From Anaerobacillus sp. (GTDB lineage: Bacteria; Bacillota; Bacilli; Bacillales; Anaerobacillaceae): a stretch of 9,415 bases of DNA. The notes beneath the pieces were generated by a model. It worked only from the letters and a program-made list of their open reading frames with translations. It ran no database searches and was not told the DNA's origin. Positions 1-7,700 of the stretch are shown piece after piece (the first letter of the stretch is position 1; every line of letters starts with the position of its first letter). The position numbers and the translations under genes are program-made. The stretch covers positions 1 to 9,415 of the forward strand of contig SKSA01000020.1 in assembly GCA_007118195.1 (NCBI GenBank). Reading direction: 5' to 3'.

Positions 1-129
1 CCCCACCTCAACGCGTAGCGTAGGTGGGAACTTTTAATCAGGTGGAGTCGAGACTCCATCTGATTTCTCGATGTTTCAGCTTGCTGAAACGAGTTCGCTC
101 CTCACCTGAAGATCGAAACGAACCTGATT
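1..129. repeat. Cluster of consecutive hairpins, truncated at the left window edge
   Basis: Several strong inverted repeats follow one another. CCCACCT (2-8) pairs with AGGTGGG (22-28), with an inner ACGC/GCGT stem (11-14/18-21). AATCAGGTGGAGTC (36-49) pairs with GACTCCATCTGATT (52-65) with one G-T wobble. GTTTCAGC (73-80) pairs with GCTGAAAC (83-90), and GTTCG (93-97) can pair with CGAAC (119-123). The AATCAGGT segment has alternative partners at 103-109 (CACCTGA) and 122-129 (ACCTGATT). No reading frame here is credible. This density of stems suggests a structured RNA, a dispersed structured repeat, or the end of a mobile element whose body lies left of the window. Strand and identity are unknown, and I do not recognise a named RNA family. 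Confidence 0.6.
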
Positions 130-192
130 GGGCAGCGAAAATCCATTTTACAATCAAAGATATTTTGTTGAACAGTTTATATGAAAAACGGT

Positions 193-200
193 GAGGGGAG
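193..200 (+). promoter_or_regulatory. Shine-Dalgarno site fixing the GTG start of the dipeptidase gene
   Basis: GAGGGGAG lies 9 nt before the GTG at 210. An in-frame TGA at 192-194 rules out any start further upstream, and no ATG lies between it and 210, so the GTG is the start. I see no convincing sigma-A promoter between the hairpin cluster and this site. Confidence 0.75.
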
Positions 201-209
201 AGTGCTGCA

Positions 210-1136
210 GTGAAGATTATTGACACGCATTGTGATGCATTATTAAAACTTTGGGAAAATAGAGAAAGATCTTTTACAAATAGTCGAGACGTTGATACGA
301 ATTTAGAAAGACTGCAACAAGGGAATGTAAAAGGCCAACTTTTTGCGATTTTTATCGAGCCCGAGACACCTTCTGATGAAAAATACAAACTAGCGTTAGA
401 GCAAATTGATATTTTTCACCGTGAAGTCGTCGGAAAGCATGAACAGATAAAGAAAATTGAGAAGTGGTCTGACTTCAACACGTTAAAAGAAGGAGAAATT
501 GGCGCTGTTTTAACATTAGAAGGTGCTGATGCCTTCGGAAACGATATTAACAAGTTGAAACACCTGTTCGATTTAGGAGTTAAATCACTCGGTTTAACTT
601 GGAATAATGCCAACTTGGTTGCTGACGGTGTCGGCGAAAGTCGTGGTGCCGGTTTAACAGACTTTGGTAAAGAGGTGGTTCAGCTTAATAACGATCATGA
701 AGTGCTAACCGATGTTTCTCATCTTAGTATAAAAGGCTTTTGGGATGTCATGGAATTATCAAAGTATCCAATCGCTACTCACTCCAACTCAATTACACTG
801 TGTAATCATCGTAGAAATTTAAATGATGAACAAGCGAAGGCAATGTTTGCTAATAACGGCTTAATTGGTATTGTTTTTACCCCACCATTTATTAGTGAAA
901 CGGGGAAAGCAACAATTACAGATGTCATCCGCCACATTGAGCACTTTTGTACATTAGGAGGCGAAAAACATATTTGTCTAGGGTCTGATTTTGATGGAAT
1001 TACTCAATATGTTGAAGGCTTAGAAGATTCCTCCAAATATCCGAAATTAATTGAGGAATTGTTAAATCGGTATTCAGAAGATCAAGTGGCGGGCTTTTGC
1101 TGTCAAAACTTCTTAAACTTTATCCCAAAAAAGTAA
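210..1136 (+). CDS. Zinc dipeptidase, peptidase family M19 (membrane/renal dipeptidase family)
   Basis: This 308-residue protein should hydrolyse dipeptides using a binuclear zinc centre in a TIM-barrel fold. All family signature residues are visible: the DTHCD motif with ligands His7 and Asp9, the bridging Glu104 in LTLEGADAF, His171 in VSHLS, His191 in ATHSNS, the substrate-binding Arg202 in NHRRNL, and the catalytic-site Asp260 in GSDFDG. There is no signal peptide or membrane helix, so the protein is probably cytoplasmic, as is usual for bacterial members despite the family name. The length is typical and the frame is intact. The start is GTG, fixed by an upstream in-frame stop and a good Shine-Dalgarno site. 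The gene stands alone, with hairpins on both sides, so it is probably monocistronic. The natural substrate (L,D- or D-amino-acid-containing dipeptides, or wall-derived peptides) cannot be read from the sequence. Confidence 0.93.
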   Translation: MKIIDTHCDALLKLWENRERSFTNSRDVDTNLERLQQGNVKGQLFAIFIEPETPSDEKYKLALEQIDIFHREVVGKHEQIKKIEKWSDFNTLKEGEIGAVLTLEGADAFGNDINKLKHLFDLGVKSLGLTWNNANLVADGVGESRGAGLTDFGKEVVQLNNDHEVLTDVSHLSIKGFWDVMELSKYPIATHSNSITLCNHRRNLNDEQAKAMFANNGLIGIVFTPPFISETGKATITDVIRHIEHFCTLGGEKHICLGSDFDGITQYVEGLEDSSKYPKLIEELLNRYSEDQVAGFCCQNFLNFIPKK

Positions 1137-1139
1137 CGC

Positions 1140-1244
1140 GCTGTCCAAAAACCACCGTTAGGCACCAAAATATAGACGGATAATAAATCTCATACGTCTA
1201 TATTTTGTAAGCTTTACCTGGTCCCAGACACGTATCGGACAGCC
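1140..1244. repeat. 105-bp palindromic MITE-like element
   Basis: The ends GCTGTCC (1140-1146) and GGACAGC (1237-1243) are inverted repeats. Inside them a perfect 13-bp inverted repeat, CAAAATATAGACG (1166-1178) and CGTCTATATTTTG (1195-1207), surrounds a 16-nt loop. The element starts 3 bp after the dipeptidase stop codon. It matches 7949-8052 in length, layout and several blocks, including CACCAAA and ATATAGACG, so the two look like copies of one non-coding repeat family. No target-site duplication is obvious. Confidence 0.6.
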
Positions 1245-1252
1245 CCACTTAT

Positions 1253-1291
1253 AAACGTTTAGCTACCAGAAAAATTGGCTAAGCGTTTTTT
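1253..1291 (+). terminator. Rho-independent terminator downstream of the dipeptidase gene
   Basis: AAACGTTTAGC (1253-1263) pairs with GCTAAGCGTTT (1278-1288) to give an 11-bp stem with one G-T wobble, closing a 14-nt loop. A run of six T (1286-1291) follows. It would end dipeptidase transcription before the nitroreductase promoter. The T-run merges with the start of the repeat at 1286-1343. Confidence 0.7.
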
Positions 1292-1343
1292 ATGTAAAAA
1301 CATGCGGCCGAGTTTTTCGAGTGAGCCTCTAAAAATTTCAGCG
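1286..1343 (+). repeat. Dispersed repeat, left half-unit (copy C)
   Basis: The stretch containing TATGTAAAAA, a CGG-rich block, GAGTGAGCCTCTAAA and ATTTCAGCG matches the minus strand of 9152-9225, which has TATGTAAAAA, CTCGGTCGATTTTC, GAGTGAGCCTCTAAA and ATTTACAGCG in the same order. The match was made by eye and is imperfect between the identical blocks. It ends at about 1343. Confidence 0.55.
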
Positions 1344-1364
1344 TTCTTATAGTTATGCTATAAT
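1336..1364 (+). promoter_or_regulatory. Probable extended -10 promoter for the nitroreductase gene
   Basis: A consensus -10 TATAAT (1359-1364) is preceded by the extended -10 TG (1356-1357). The hexamer 17 bp upstream, TTTCAG (1336-1341), is a poor -35 match, so promoter strength would rest on the extended -10. Predicted transcription would start near 1371, about 30 nt before the start codon. The -35 region falls inside the repeat at 1286-1343. Confidence 0.55.
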
Positions 1365-1402
1365 TTATTTAGGAGATTGTATAGACGCTTAGGTGGTGGT
1401 TA

Positions 1403-2206
1403 ATGTTGACGTTACCTTTTGAAAATTGGTTTAAAGTAATGGAGTCTCGGCGTTCGAGAAGAACATTTATCTCAAAACCAATTGAAGATGAAGTTATCAA
1501 ATCATTGAATGATGTAATAAAACAATTAAATAAACTACATAAAGATGTAAGCTTAAAGCTGATTGAGTATTCACCAGAGGAAATTTTGAATGGTATCGTC
1601 GGTCCTTACGGAAAGATTACTGGTGCCCCGGCGTATATTGCTGTAGTTGTCCAAAACTTTGAACCGTTTCTCATTGAAAGAGGTGGCTATATAGGACAAG
1701 CCATGGCTTTAGAAGCTACCGTTCAAGGCTTAGCAACATGCTGGGTCGGTGGCCTCTTTAATGAAGTGGTTATTACTAAACAAGTGCGTCTTCAAGAAGA
1801 TGAGAAAGTTATTTCAGTTCTACCGATCGGTTATGCTAGAAAAAATTATAGTTTAACAGAGAAGATGATGAGTCAAGTCGGTGATTATCATAAACGCAAA
1901 ACGATCGAGGAGTTAGTAGAAGGGCTACCTGAAAAAAGGTGGCCAACATGGATAAAAACAACTCTTCATGCTGCAAGGTTTGCTCCATCAGCTTATAATC
2001 GACAACCAGTACGTTTTTTCATTGGAGAAGACCATTCTATTACTGTTATGTTAGTCAACCCAAAAGAAGAAACAAATGTGCCAAAAGAAATTGATCGTGG
2101 CATAGCCATGCTTCATATTGATTTAGCATTAAAGCACCACAACATCGATGGAGAATGGCACTATTGTGAAAATAAAAGTGAAGTCATTTTTAAAGAGGAG
2201 CCGTAA
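1403..2206 (+). CDS. Nitroreductase-family protein, TM1586 type
   Basis: This 267-residue protein belongs to the FMN-dependent nitroreductase superfamily and most resembles the TM1586-like branch, whose substrates are generally unknown. Residues 14-21 hold RSRRTF, like the family's N-terminal Arg-Ser-x-Arg FMN-phosphate motif. The stretch GYIGQAMALEATVQG and the following CWVGG (about residues 97-117) is the usual central helix and strand. GYARKNYS is the usual VLPIGY region. The APSAYNRQPVRFF motif, normally close to the N-terminus, lies at residues 194-206, fitting the internally duplicated fold of this branch. No signal peptide or membrane segment is seen. The ATG is the first possible start, because an in-frame TAG lies at 1382-1384; AGGTGG at 1391-1396 is the ribosome site. 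The stop is only 2 bp before the next gene. A flavin oxidoreductase role is likely; the substrate is not known. Confidence 0.85.
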   Translation: MLTLPFENWFKVMESRRSRRTFISKPIEDEVIKSLNDVIKQLNKLHKDVSLKLIEYSPEEILNGIVGPYGKITGAPAYIAVVVQNFEPFLIERGGYIGQAMALEATVQGLATCWVGGLFNEVVITKQVRLQEDEKVISVLPIGYARKNYSLTEKMMSQVGDYHKRKTIEELVEGLPEKRWPTWIKTTLHAARFAPSAYNRQPVRFFIGEDHSITVMLVNPKEETNVPKEIDRGIAMLHIDLALKHHNIDGEWHYCENKSEVIFKEEP

Positions 2207-2208
2207 TT

Positions 2209-2412
2209 ATGAACAATAAAATTGCCCGAGTTTTATTTGTGATCGGTGTATTAACGATAATTTTCGGTGGTGCAGTTGGAATTTTTTTAATGCTCTCTGA
2301 TATTACTGGATTACTGTTTTTTATTAGTGCAGTTGTGAGTGGTTTTTTTGTCATCGGTTTTTCTGAAATCATTAAACTTTTAGATGAAATAAATAAAAAG
2401 ATAAAAAGTTAG
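2209..2412 (+). CDS. Small two-helix membrane protein of unknown function
   Basis: This 67-residue protein starts 2 bp after the nitroreductase stop. Its ribosome site GAGGAG (2196-2201) lies inside the last codons of that gene, so translation of the two is probably coupled. Two hydrophobic segments, about residues 7-29 and 33-53, are joined by a short LSDITG turn. A charged, amphipathic C-terminal tail follows (about residues 54-67, including EIIKLLDEINKKIK). Both tails carry lysine, so topology is not certain. I do not recognise the family. A membrane anchor or partner for the nitroreductase is possible but only suggested by position. No terminator follows the stop. Confidence 0.75.
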   Translation: MNNKIARVLFVIGVLTIIFGGAVGIFLMLSDITGLLFFISAVVSGFFVIGFSEIIKLLDEINKKIKS

Positions 2413-2444
2413 TTGGTTGGAAAGTTGGTAAGTAGAAAGTGGAT

Positions 2445-2512
2445 AAGGAAATCGCCCGACTTTTACATGTTAGATGGTGACGGAAGGCATGCCGTCATGA
2501 GGGTTTTGTATG
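2445..2512 (+). repeat. Dispersed repeat, right half-unit (copy D)
   Basis: This block matches the minus strand of 9080-9146. The shared blocks are AARGAAA-TCG-CCGAC, TTAC.T.TTAGATGGT.ACGG and CGTCATGA.GGTTTTGTATG, the last with 19 of 20 identical bases. A hairpin, TGACGG (2478-2483) with CCGTCA (2492-2497), sits in its middle. Similarity ends at the TTTTGTATG at 2504-2512. The spacer 2413-2641 around it holds no gene. Confidence 0.65.
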
Positions 2513-2577
2513 GAGAATAACGCTATGATCGATGTTTTTTATATAATCTATTGTTACAGGAAATAATGAAAAAGTAA

Positions 2578-2610
2578 TTGACGTGAATAGTTAAGTTTTA
2601 CGGATACAAT
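2578..2610 (+). promoter_or_regulatory. Weak candidate promoter for the rudS-like/sbcDC operon
   Basis: TTGACG (2578-2583) is a good -35 and TACAAT (2605-2610) a good -10, but the 21-bp spacing is too long for a standard sigma-A promoter. A consensus TATAAT also occurs at 2542-2547 without a recognisable -35. One of these probably drives the downstream genes, since no terminator was found after 2412 and read-through is also possible. Confidence 0.25.
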
Positions 2611-2641
2611 AACTCAGATTGAGAATTTTATTGGAGGTAAA

Positions 2642-3613
2642 ATGAACGAGTTCGTTAAACCAAAGGTAGTAGTAAGTAAATGCTTAGAATTTCAAGAATG
2701 TCGTTACGATGGCGAAATCATCCGCGATCAATCAGTTCGTAATTTAATGCCTTACGTGGATTTTATTCCAATATGCCCAGAGCTGGAGATTGGACTAGGT
2801 ACCCCTCGTGATGTGATTCGCGTAGTTGACGATCATGGGGTAGATACACTCATCCAGCCTGCAAATAATCTTGATTTAACAAATAAGATGAATGAATTCT
2901 CCGAGCTATTTTTAAATGAAATAGAAGATATCGATGGATTTATTTTAAAAAACCGCTCACCAAGTTGTGGTCTTAACGATGTGAAAGTTTATAGCGGTAT
3001 AGAAAAGTCACCTGTTGTTCGCACTAGTAGTGGCCTATTTGGCGGAAAAGTACTAGATCGTTTTTCGCATTTAGCCATTGAAGATGAAGGAAGGTTAAAA
3101 AATTTTATGATTCGGGAACATTTTTTAACGAAATTGTTTACGATTGCACAGTTTAAAAAGTTAAAAAAAGAAGGACTGCTTGCTGATTTAGTAGAGTATC
3201 ATGCTCGTAATAAATACTTATTTATGGCTTATCAGCCAGCAATTTTAAAAAAACTCGGAAATGTTGTTGGTAATCACGACAAAAAGCCTTTACAAGAAAT
3301 CTTCACTTTATATGAAAAGTATCTATATGAATTATTTGCAAAATTTCCAAAATATACATCCAATATAAGCGTTAGTCAGCATTTATTTGGATATTTCTCG
3401 AAAGATTTATCTACAAAAGAAAAAGAATTTTTTATCCAAATGATTGAAAAATATCAAAAAAAGAAAGTTCCACTTAGTAGTGTAGCTAGTTTATTAAAAT
3501 CGTGGGCAATTCGCTTTGATAATCATTATTTATTAAAACAATCGTATTTCGAGCCTTATCCAGAAAAGCTAATTGAAATTAGTGACTCTGGAAAGGGGCG
3601 GGATTATCGATAG
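2642..3613 (+). CDS. TudS (DUF523)-DUF1722 fusion protein, RudS-like tRNA 4-thiouridine desulfidase
   Basis: This 323-residue protein joins two domains. The N-terminal DUF523/TudS domain (about 6-155) has the three cysteines expected to hold a [4Fe-4S] cluster: Cys14 in SKCLEF, Cys45 in PICPELEIGLGTPR, and Cys109 in RSPSCG. TudS enzymes remove sulfur from thiouracil. The C-terminal DUF1722 domain (about 185-305) begins at EYHARNKYLFMAYQP and is rich in Lys and aromatic residues. Fusions of this type, named RudS, have been shown in Pseudomonas to convert 4-thiouridine in tRNA to uridine; applying that to this protein is inference. An extra cysteine, Cys20, lies in the QECRYDG stretch. The start ATG has a strong TTGGAGGTAAA site. 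sbcD starts 17 bp after the stop, so the gene probably belongs to the sbcDC operon. Confidence 0.85.
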   Translation: MNEFVKPKVVVSKCLEFQECRYDGEIIRDQSVRNLMPYVDFIPICPELEIGLGTPRDVIRVVDDHGVDTLIQPANNLDLTNKMNEFSELFLNEIEDIDGFILKNRSPSCGLNDVKVYSGIEKSPVVRTSSGLFGGKVLDRFSHLAIEDEGRLKNFMIREHFLTKLFTIAQFKKLKKEGLLADLVEYHARNKYLFMAYQPAILKKLGNVVGNHDKKPLQEIFTLYEKYLYELFAKFPKYTSNISVSQHLFGYFSKDLSTKEKEFFIQMIEKYQKKKVPLSSVASLLKSWAIRFDNHYLLKQSYFEPYPEKLIEISDSGKGRDYR

Positions 3614-3615
3614 TT

Positions 3616-3622
3616 AAGGGGG
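3616..3622 (+). promoter_or_regulatory. Ribosome binding site supporting the TTG start of sbcD
   Basis: AAGGGGG lies 8 nt before the TTG at 3631. No in-frame ATG or GTG occurs nearby, and starting at TTG gives the complete family N-terminus (MKFIHTADWHLG). The next internal Met (residue 20) would delete the first metal-binding motif. Confidence 0.75.
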
Positions 3623-3630
3623 TTAATACG

Positions 3631-4782
3631 TTGAAGTTTATTCATACAGCCGATTGGCATTTAGGTAAGCTCGTCCACGGAATTCATATGACAGAAGACC
3701 AAAAAATGATGTTACAACAGTTTATTAAAGTAGTTGAAGAAGAAAAACCAGATGCGGTCATTATTGCAGGAGATTTATATGATCGCTCAGTGCCACCTAC
3801 AAAAGCTGTTGACTTATTACACGATACACTTTATACGATTACAACAGAACTTAATACGCCGGTTCTGGCGATTTCTGGTAACCATGATAGTGCAGAAAGA
3901 GTACACTTCGGTAATCAGCTTTTTCGGAAAAGTGATTTGTTTATCGAAGGAAAACCTTCGTCAAATCCTCAAGCTGTTCAAATAAAAGGCGTTAATTTTT
4001 ACTTAATTCCATATGCAGAGCCAGGAACCATTCGTTATTTATTCGACGACCACTCGATTGTAGCTCACGAAGATGCAATGAAGAGGGTCGTTGATACTGT
4101 CGAGAAGTCGCTAAACCCGAACGAACCTAACGTGTTCGTCGGACATGCTTTCGTATTAGGTGGTAGGCAATCTGATTCAGAACGAACACTGTCAGTAGGC
4201 GGCTCGGAATGTGTAAGTTCGGAAGTTTTTTCGCCATTTAATTATACCGCACTAGGTCATCTTCATAGTCCAAATGCGATCAATCATCCAACGGTTCATT
4301 ATTCTGGTTCGTTGATGAAATACTCTTTCTCTGAAGCGAAACAAAATAAATCAATTTCTATCGTTACTATCGAAGAAAACGGTGAATTTAATGTTGAATA
4401 TAAAAGTTTAGTACCAAAGCGTGATATGCGAATCATTGAAGGGCATTTAGACGAACTGTTAGATGTTAGTTTTTATCAAAGTCAACAAGTAGAAGACTAT
4501 TTGAAAATATCATTACTAGATGAGGGGGCGCTCATTGACCCGATCGCAAAATTACGTACGGTTTACCCAAATGTTCTTCATTTAGAGCGAAAGATAGAAC
4601 AAAGGGATGCAAAGAAAACAAATCAGTTTCATATTGATACGAATAATCAAAGAGACACCCTACATTTGTTTACTGATTTTTATCAAGAAATGACAACGAA
4701 TAACTTTACAGATGAGAAAAAGCAAGTTCTAACAGCAATCATTGATGGTGTTGAAGGGAACAAGAGGGGTGGTTGTAAATGA
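3631..4782 (+). CDS. sbcD: Exonuclease subunit SbcD (Mre11-like nuclease)
   Basis: SbcD is the nuclease subunit of SbcCD. The complex cuts hairpins and protein-blocked or double-strand DNA ends using two manganese ions. The 383-residue protein shows every calcineurin-like phosphoesterase motif in order: Asp8 and His10 in ADWHLG, Asp48 in AGDLYD, Asn84-His85 in SGNHDS, His172 in VGHAFV, and His210 and His212 in LGHLHSP. The C-terminal part (about 265-380) is the variable cap and SbcC-binding region. Length is normal for the family. The start is TTG. Its stop overlaps the sbcC start by 4 bp (ATGA), so translation is coupled. The rudS-like gene ends 17 bp upstream, implying a shared transcript. 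No missing catalytic residue or frameshift is seen. Confidence 0.97.
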   Translation: MKFIHTADWHLGKLVHGIHMTEDQKMMLQQFIKVVEEEKPDAVIIAGDLYDRSVPPTKAVDLLHDTLYTITTELNTPVLAISGNHDSAERVHFGNQLFRKSDLFIEGKPSSNPQAVQIKGVNFYLIPYAEPGTIRYLFDDHSIVAHEDAMKRVVDTVEKSLNPNEPNVFVGHAFVLGGRQSDSERTLSVGGSECVSSEVFSPFNYTALGHLHSPNAINHPTVHYSGSLMKYSFSEAKQNKSISIVTIEENGEFNVEYKSLVPKRDMRIIEGHLDELLDVSFYQSQQVEDYLKISLLDEGALIDPIAKLRTVYPNVLHLERKIEQRDAKKTNQFHIDTNNQRDTLHLFTDFYQEMTTNNFTDEKKQVLTAIIDGVEGNKRGGCK

Positions 4783-7700
4783 GACCTTTAAAATTAACGA
4801 TGCAAGCATTCGGGCCATATGCTAGTAAGCAGGAAATCGACTTTACCCAACTAGGAGAAAAGACGATGTTTGTTGTTTCAGGAGCAACAGGTGCCGGGAA
4901 AACAACGATTTTTGACGGAATCAGCTTTGCGATTTACGGTAAAGCGAGTGGTGATGACCGTAACGGAAGTGATCTTCGTAGCCAATTTGCCCTTGATGAT
5001 ACGATCACTGAGGTTTCTCTTGAGTTCCAATTAAGAGAAAAGAGGTATTTCATTACGAGAAGTCCCCAGCAAGAAAAGAAAAAAGCTAGAGGAGAAGGGA
5101 CAACCATTCAAGGGGCAAAAGCAGAGCTTTATGAACTTGGAGATGAAGAGACGTTACTTGCGGCTAATGTTCGTGATGTTGACGAAAAAATCAATGAAAT
5201 TATGAAAATTGATTGTCATCAGTTTCGCCAGATTATGATGATTCCCCAAGGGGAGTTTCGCAAATTATTAGTTTCTGATAGTAAAGATAAAGAGAAAATA
5301 TTACAAAAGCTTTTTCATACGGAGCATTATAAACGAATTGAAGAAACTCTGAAAGAACAAGCTAGTCAATTAAGAAAAGAAGTTGAGCAAAGTGTCCTTG
5401 AACGAAACAGCTATATCAATCGAATTCAAGGAGAAGGCCATGAGAAATTGCTATCTTTACTCGAAGAGGATCATATAAATGTCGTCGAATTACTAGAACA
5501 GTTAACAACTGTAGTAGAGGAAGATGAAAAAACGTTAAATGTTTTTAGTAATGCCATTTCCACAAAAGAAGAGAAGCGTCAGTTTATTCAAAAAGAGATT
5601 CATCATGGAAATGATTTGTTAGAACAGTTAAAAACGAAGGAACGGATATTTTTACAAAAAGAACAGCTAGAAGCTCGGAAACCTGAAATTGAAAAGATGA
5701 AGGAAACAATTCAACTAGCTAATAACGCATTAATTATCTCGCAACAAGAAGAGCAATGTTTAGAAATAGATCGGCAAGTAGTGACAAAAGATCAAGAGTT
5801 AAAAAATGCAAACACCTTTTTAGAAAAATTAAGTAGTGAATTGCAAGAAAAAGAAGCAATTTTAAAAGTAGAAGAAGGCAAGGAAAGTGAGCGTGAAGCT
5901 TACCAAAAGGAAATCAATCGCTTGGAAGCAATGGAGAGCGATATTCTATCCTTTTCTACTGTTGAAAAAGAGGTACGTCATTTAAGTCAGTATTTAAATA
6001 AAATAACGGCTGAAAAGAAAGCATTAGAAGATCAGCTTTTAACGATTGAAGAGAGAGTGGAAGCGTGTCTTAAAGAAAAAGAAATGATAAACGAGGCAAA
6101 GGTTGAAAAAGGCGATTTGTCAATGAAGATAGTAAAAGAAAATACGATGCTTGAAAAGGTTCGTGAGTTAATAAAAAATAAAGCCAAGTTAATTAGTTTT
6201 GAAAAGCATTTTTCAGCTTGTGAAGATGAAAGAGAAGATATCGAAGATGACCTAGAAGAAAAAAATGAACAGTTACAAGAACTTCTTGATGCTTGGAATA
6301 AAGGTCAGGCTGCATTATTAGCTGAAAAATTAACGGATGAAAGTGCTTGTCCAGTTTGTGGGTCTAAACATCATCCCGAAAAAGCAATTTTAAACGAAGA
6401 TGTGCCTACAGAAGAACAAATTAAAGCTGTTAAAAAAGAAGTTAAAGAGTTAGTACAAGCAAAGCAAAAATCAGATGCGGCTTATTATGAAGCGAAGTCA
6501 CAGTTTGAAACACAAATGGATTTAGTGATCGCTCTTGCTGATGAAGTAAGTGAACAGCTACCATTTCAATTACGTTCATTCGCTTTAGAAGATCTTGAAG
6601 AACACTATGATCATTACTGTTCAAAGCTTAAAAATGAACTGAATGAACTTGAAGCAAAAACGAAAAAAATAGATGAAGTAGAGTCGGAAGTAAGCTCAAT
6701 TAATGATGAAAAGGCTAATACAAAAGCTAGTTTAAGTAAAATAAATGAACAATACGAAAGTCAGTATACATCCTACGTTGAAAAGCGTAGAGACCTTGAA
6801 CGGCTGTCTGAAACCATCCCGGAAGAATTGAGGGATGAGACGACGTTTCGAAAAAAACTAGCGGTTCACCAAGAACGTCTGAGCGCGTTACAATCTGCAT
6901 TAAAAAAAGCTCAAAAGGTAATAAATGAATCAATTCAGGAAATCGCTTCAATAGAAGGAACGATTTCATCATTACAAAAGGTCGTTCACGAATTAACTGC
7001 TAGACAAAAAGAGCTAAAAGTCGCCTTTTATGAGAAATTAAAAGAAGTAGGATTTAGCTCAGTTGCTGAATATAGTCAGGCGAAGTTGTCAGAGATTGAA
7101 ATTCGTAAAATAGAAGAAAATGTGCAATCATACCGTGAAGAACTTCGTTCAGTGACAGATCGATACAGCGAATTAGTAACGCGTCTTGACGCAGTGGAAA
7201 AGCCTGATCTCGAGAAACTTAATGAGCAATTAATCGCTGTAAATGGAGAAATTGAACATCTTCAAGAAAAAAGAAACGTTTTATATCATAAAACGAAAAC
7301 AAATAGCAGTATTATTGATGCGATTGAAAAGATTAATACTGAGATAGCTTCTGTTGAAGAGCAATATAAGGCAGTAGGAGAACTCGCTAATATTGCAATA
7401 GGGAAAAATACGTATCGAGTAACGTTTGAACGTTATGTATTAGCAGCATTTTTAGACCAGATCTTAGTTGCCGCAAACGCTCGGCTTAATAAAATGACGA
7501 GTGGGCGTTACGAGCTACAAAGAAAAACAGAGCGTTCAAAAGGAACCGCTCAAAGTGGTCTTGAGCTACTCGTTTTTGATCAATATACTGGTAAGACTCG
7601 TCACGTAAAAACATTATCTGGTGGAGAAAGCTTCAAAGCGTCCCTTGCTTTAGCATTAGGGTTAGCAGATATTGTTCAAAGTTTTTCTGGTGGAGTTTCG

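Noticed and set aside
38..388. Minus-strand open frame of 116 codons
   Set aside because: It overlaps the well-supported dipeptidase gene and runs through the hairpin cluster; no ribosome site or recognisable family.
1371..1402. AGGAG at 1371-1375 followed by a TTG-started 8-codon frame
   Set aside because: The spacing from the purine run to the TTG is too short and the predicted transcript starts near 1371, so a leader peptide is unlikely.
3734..3985. Plus-strand open frame of 83 codons in another frame of sbcD
   Set aside because: It lies wholly inside sbcD, whose catalytic motifs are intact in the main frame.
6442..6972. Two minus-strand open frames inside sbcC
   Set aside because: They are antisense to the coiled-coil region; low-complexity Glu/Lys codons give few stops on the complement.
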